Shown here: positions 6,910 to 7,032 of the stretch, piece after piece
How the letters are laid out: each line of letters starts with the position of its first letter
Position numbering within the stretch: the stretch's first letter is position 1
Origin: WARW01 sp964582365
GTDB lineage: Bacteria > Patescibacteriota > Microgenomatia > UBA12405
Reading direction: 5' to 3'
Length of the DNA: 7,032 nucleotides
NCBI GenBank assembly: GCA_964582365.1
Contig: CAZOQV010000030.1
Location: 1-7,032 of the forward strand
Notes under the pieces: generated by a model
What the model was told of the DNA's origin: nothing
The model's input: the letters and a program-made list of their open reading frames with translations, nothing else
Databases searched by the model: none
Position numbers and translations under genes: made by a program

Positions 6910-6928
6910 AATTAAAATTATTTTAATT
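6910..6928. repeat. Perfect 9+1+9 palindrome in the divergent intergenic region (candidate operator)
   Basis: AATTAAAAT, one T, then ATTTTAATT form a perfect inverted repeat in the 93-base gap between the divergent RhuM-Fic and ABC-permease genes. It lies 35 bases from the RhuM-Fic ATG and 39 bases from the permease ATG, so it is nearly central. There is no G or C in it, so it cannot be a stable terminator hairpin. A dimeric DNA-binding protein, for example the RhuM domain encoded next door, could bind it and control both promoters. Its all-AT make-up raises the chance of coincidence. Confidence 0.4.
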
Positions 6929-6953
6929 TCAATCATACATACCAAAGTTCCCA

Positions 6954-6962
6954 TGATAAACT
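6954..6962 (+). promoter_or_regulatory. Putative extended -10 element for the ABC permease gene
   Basis: The plus strand reads TGATAAACT: TG, one base, then TAAACT (four of six matches to TATAAT). It ends 5 bases before the ATG at 6968. It closely resembles TGATAAAAT at the same spacing before the GT-C gene on the other strand. No Shine-Dalgarno lies between it and the ATG (AATCT). A leaderless message is predicted. Confidence 0.35.
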
Positions 6963-6967
6963 AATCT

Positions 6968-7032
6968 ATGTTTCAGCTTGTTTCAGAAATAAAAGCCATC
7001 TACAAATGGCGCGAATTGCTTTGGCAAATGGT
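6968..7032 (+). CDS. N-terminus of a probable ABC-2 polysaccharide/polyol export permease (Wzm/TagG-like), cut by window edge
   Basis: Only 21 full codons are in the window, from ATG at 6968 to the right edge: MFQLVSEIKAIYKWRELLWQ and a further Met. The pattern of a short amphipathic stretch, then basic/aromatic residues and W-R-E-L-L-W, is typical of the N-termini of Wzm/TagG/KpsM-type permeases, where it is followed by a basic segment and the first membrane helix. These proteins pair with an ATPase (Wzt/TagH) to move lipid-linked O-antigen, teichoic acid or capsule across the inner membrane. The call rests on recognising a short N-terminus and on the glycan genes nearby, so it should be treated as provisional. 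The gene diverges from RhuM-Fic and would be followed outside the window by the ATPase gene if the call is right. Confidence 0.6.
   Translation, partial: MFQLVSEIKAIYKWRELLWQM

Noticed and set aside
6971..7010. A repeated TTTCAG (6971-6976 and 6981-6986) and a GCCAT/ATGGC hairpin (6995-7010)
   Set aside because: Both fall inside the first codons of the permease-like frame, are very short, and need no explanation beyond coding sequence.
1..7032. CRISPR arrays, tRNA genes, insertion sequences or integrase attachment sites
   Set aside because: No regularly spaced repeats, cloverleaf-like segments, transposase motifs or terminal inverted repeats with target duplications were seen; intergenic space totals only a few hundred bases.

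Overview
The window is AT-rich (roughly 30% G+C by eye) and tightly packed. It holds six genes on the minus strand (one cut by the left edge) and the first codons of one plus-strand gene at the right edge. The content is cell-surface polysaccharide work: two sugar-nucleotide epimerases, a membrane GT-C-type glycosyltransferase with TPR repeats, a membrane acyltransferase, a YvcK-type UDP-sugar-binding protein, and probably an O-antigen/teichoic-acid-type ABC exporter permease. A RhuM-Fic protein lies between the exporter gene and the rest. TGA and TAA serve as ordinary stops. The RhuM-Fic fusion, the TPR glycosyltransferase, the small YvcK-like protein and the AT-rich compact layout would fit a member of the Candidate Phyla Radiation (Patescibacteria). 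That placement is an inference from gene style, not from a marker gene.

Layout, right to left along the minus strand (the direction of transcription): RhuM-Fic (6874-5900), acyltransferase 3 family membrane protein (5852-4881), YvcK/CofD-like protein (4842-3865), polytopic GT-C/TPR protein (3809-2073), epimerase A (2073-1015) and epimerase B (1008 running off the left edge). Gaps are 47, 38 and 55 bases, then a one-base stop/start overlap (TAATG), then 6 bases. The last three genes therefore form a translationally coupled unit. Diverging from RhuM-Fic, a plus-strand gene starting at 6968 encodes the N-terminus of what looks like a Wzm/TagG-type ABC-2 permease. No stretch over 300 bases is without a gene, and no tRNA, rRNA, CRISPR array, insertion sequence or convincing terminator was seen.

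Working together, the two epimerases would interconvert a nucleotide-linked deoxyhexose or hexose. The GT-C protein would transfer a lipid-linked sugar on the outer face of the membrane, and the acyltransferase would decorate the glycan. The ABC exporter would carry lipid-linked glycan across the membrane, and the YvcK-like protein may sense UDP-sugar supply. The most unusual sequence-level signal is at the gene starts. None of the seven has a visible Shine-Dalgarno sequence. All five that follow an intergenic gap have a TATAAT-like hexamer ending only 5-8 bases before the ATG, the arrangement expected for leaderless mRNAs. Other points worth a second look are a Tyr-to-Phe change in the catalytic motif of one epimerase beside an intact partner, and a perfect 9+1+9 palindrome in the divergent promoter region next to a helix-turn-helix/Fic protein.
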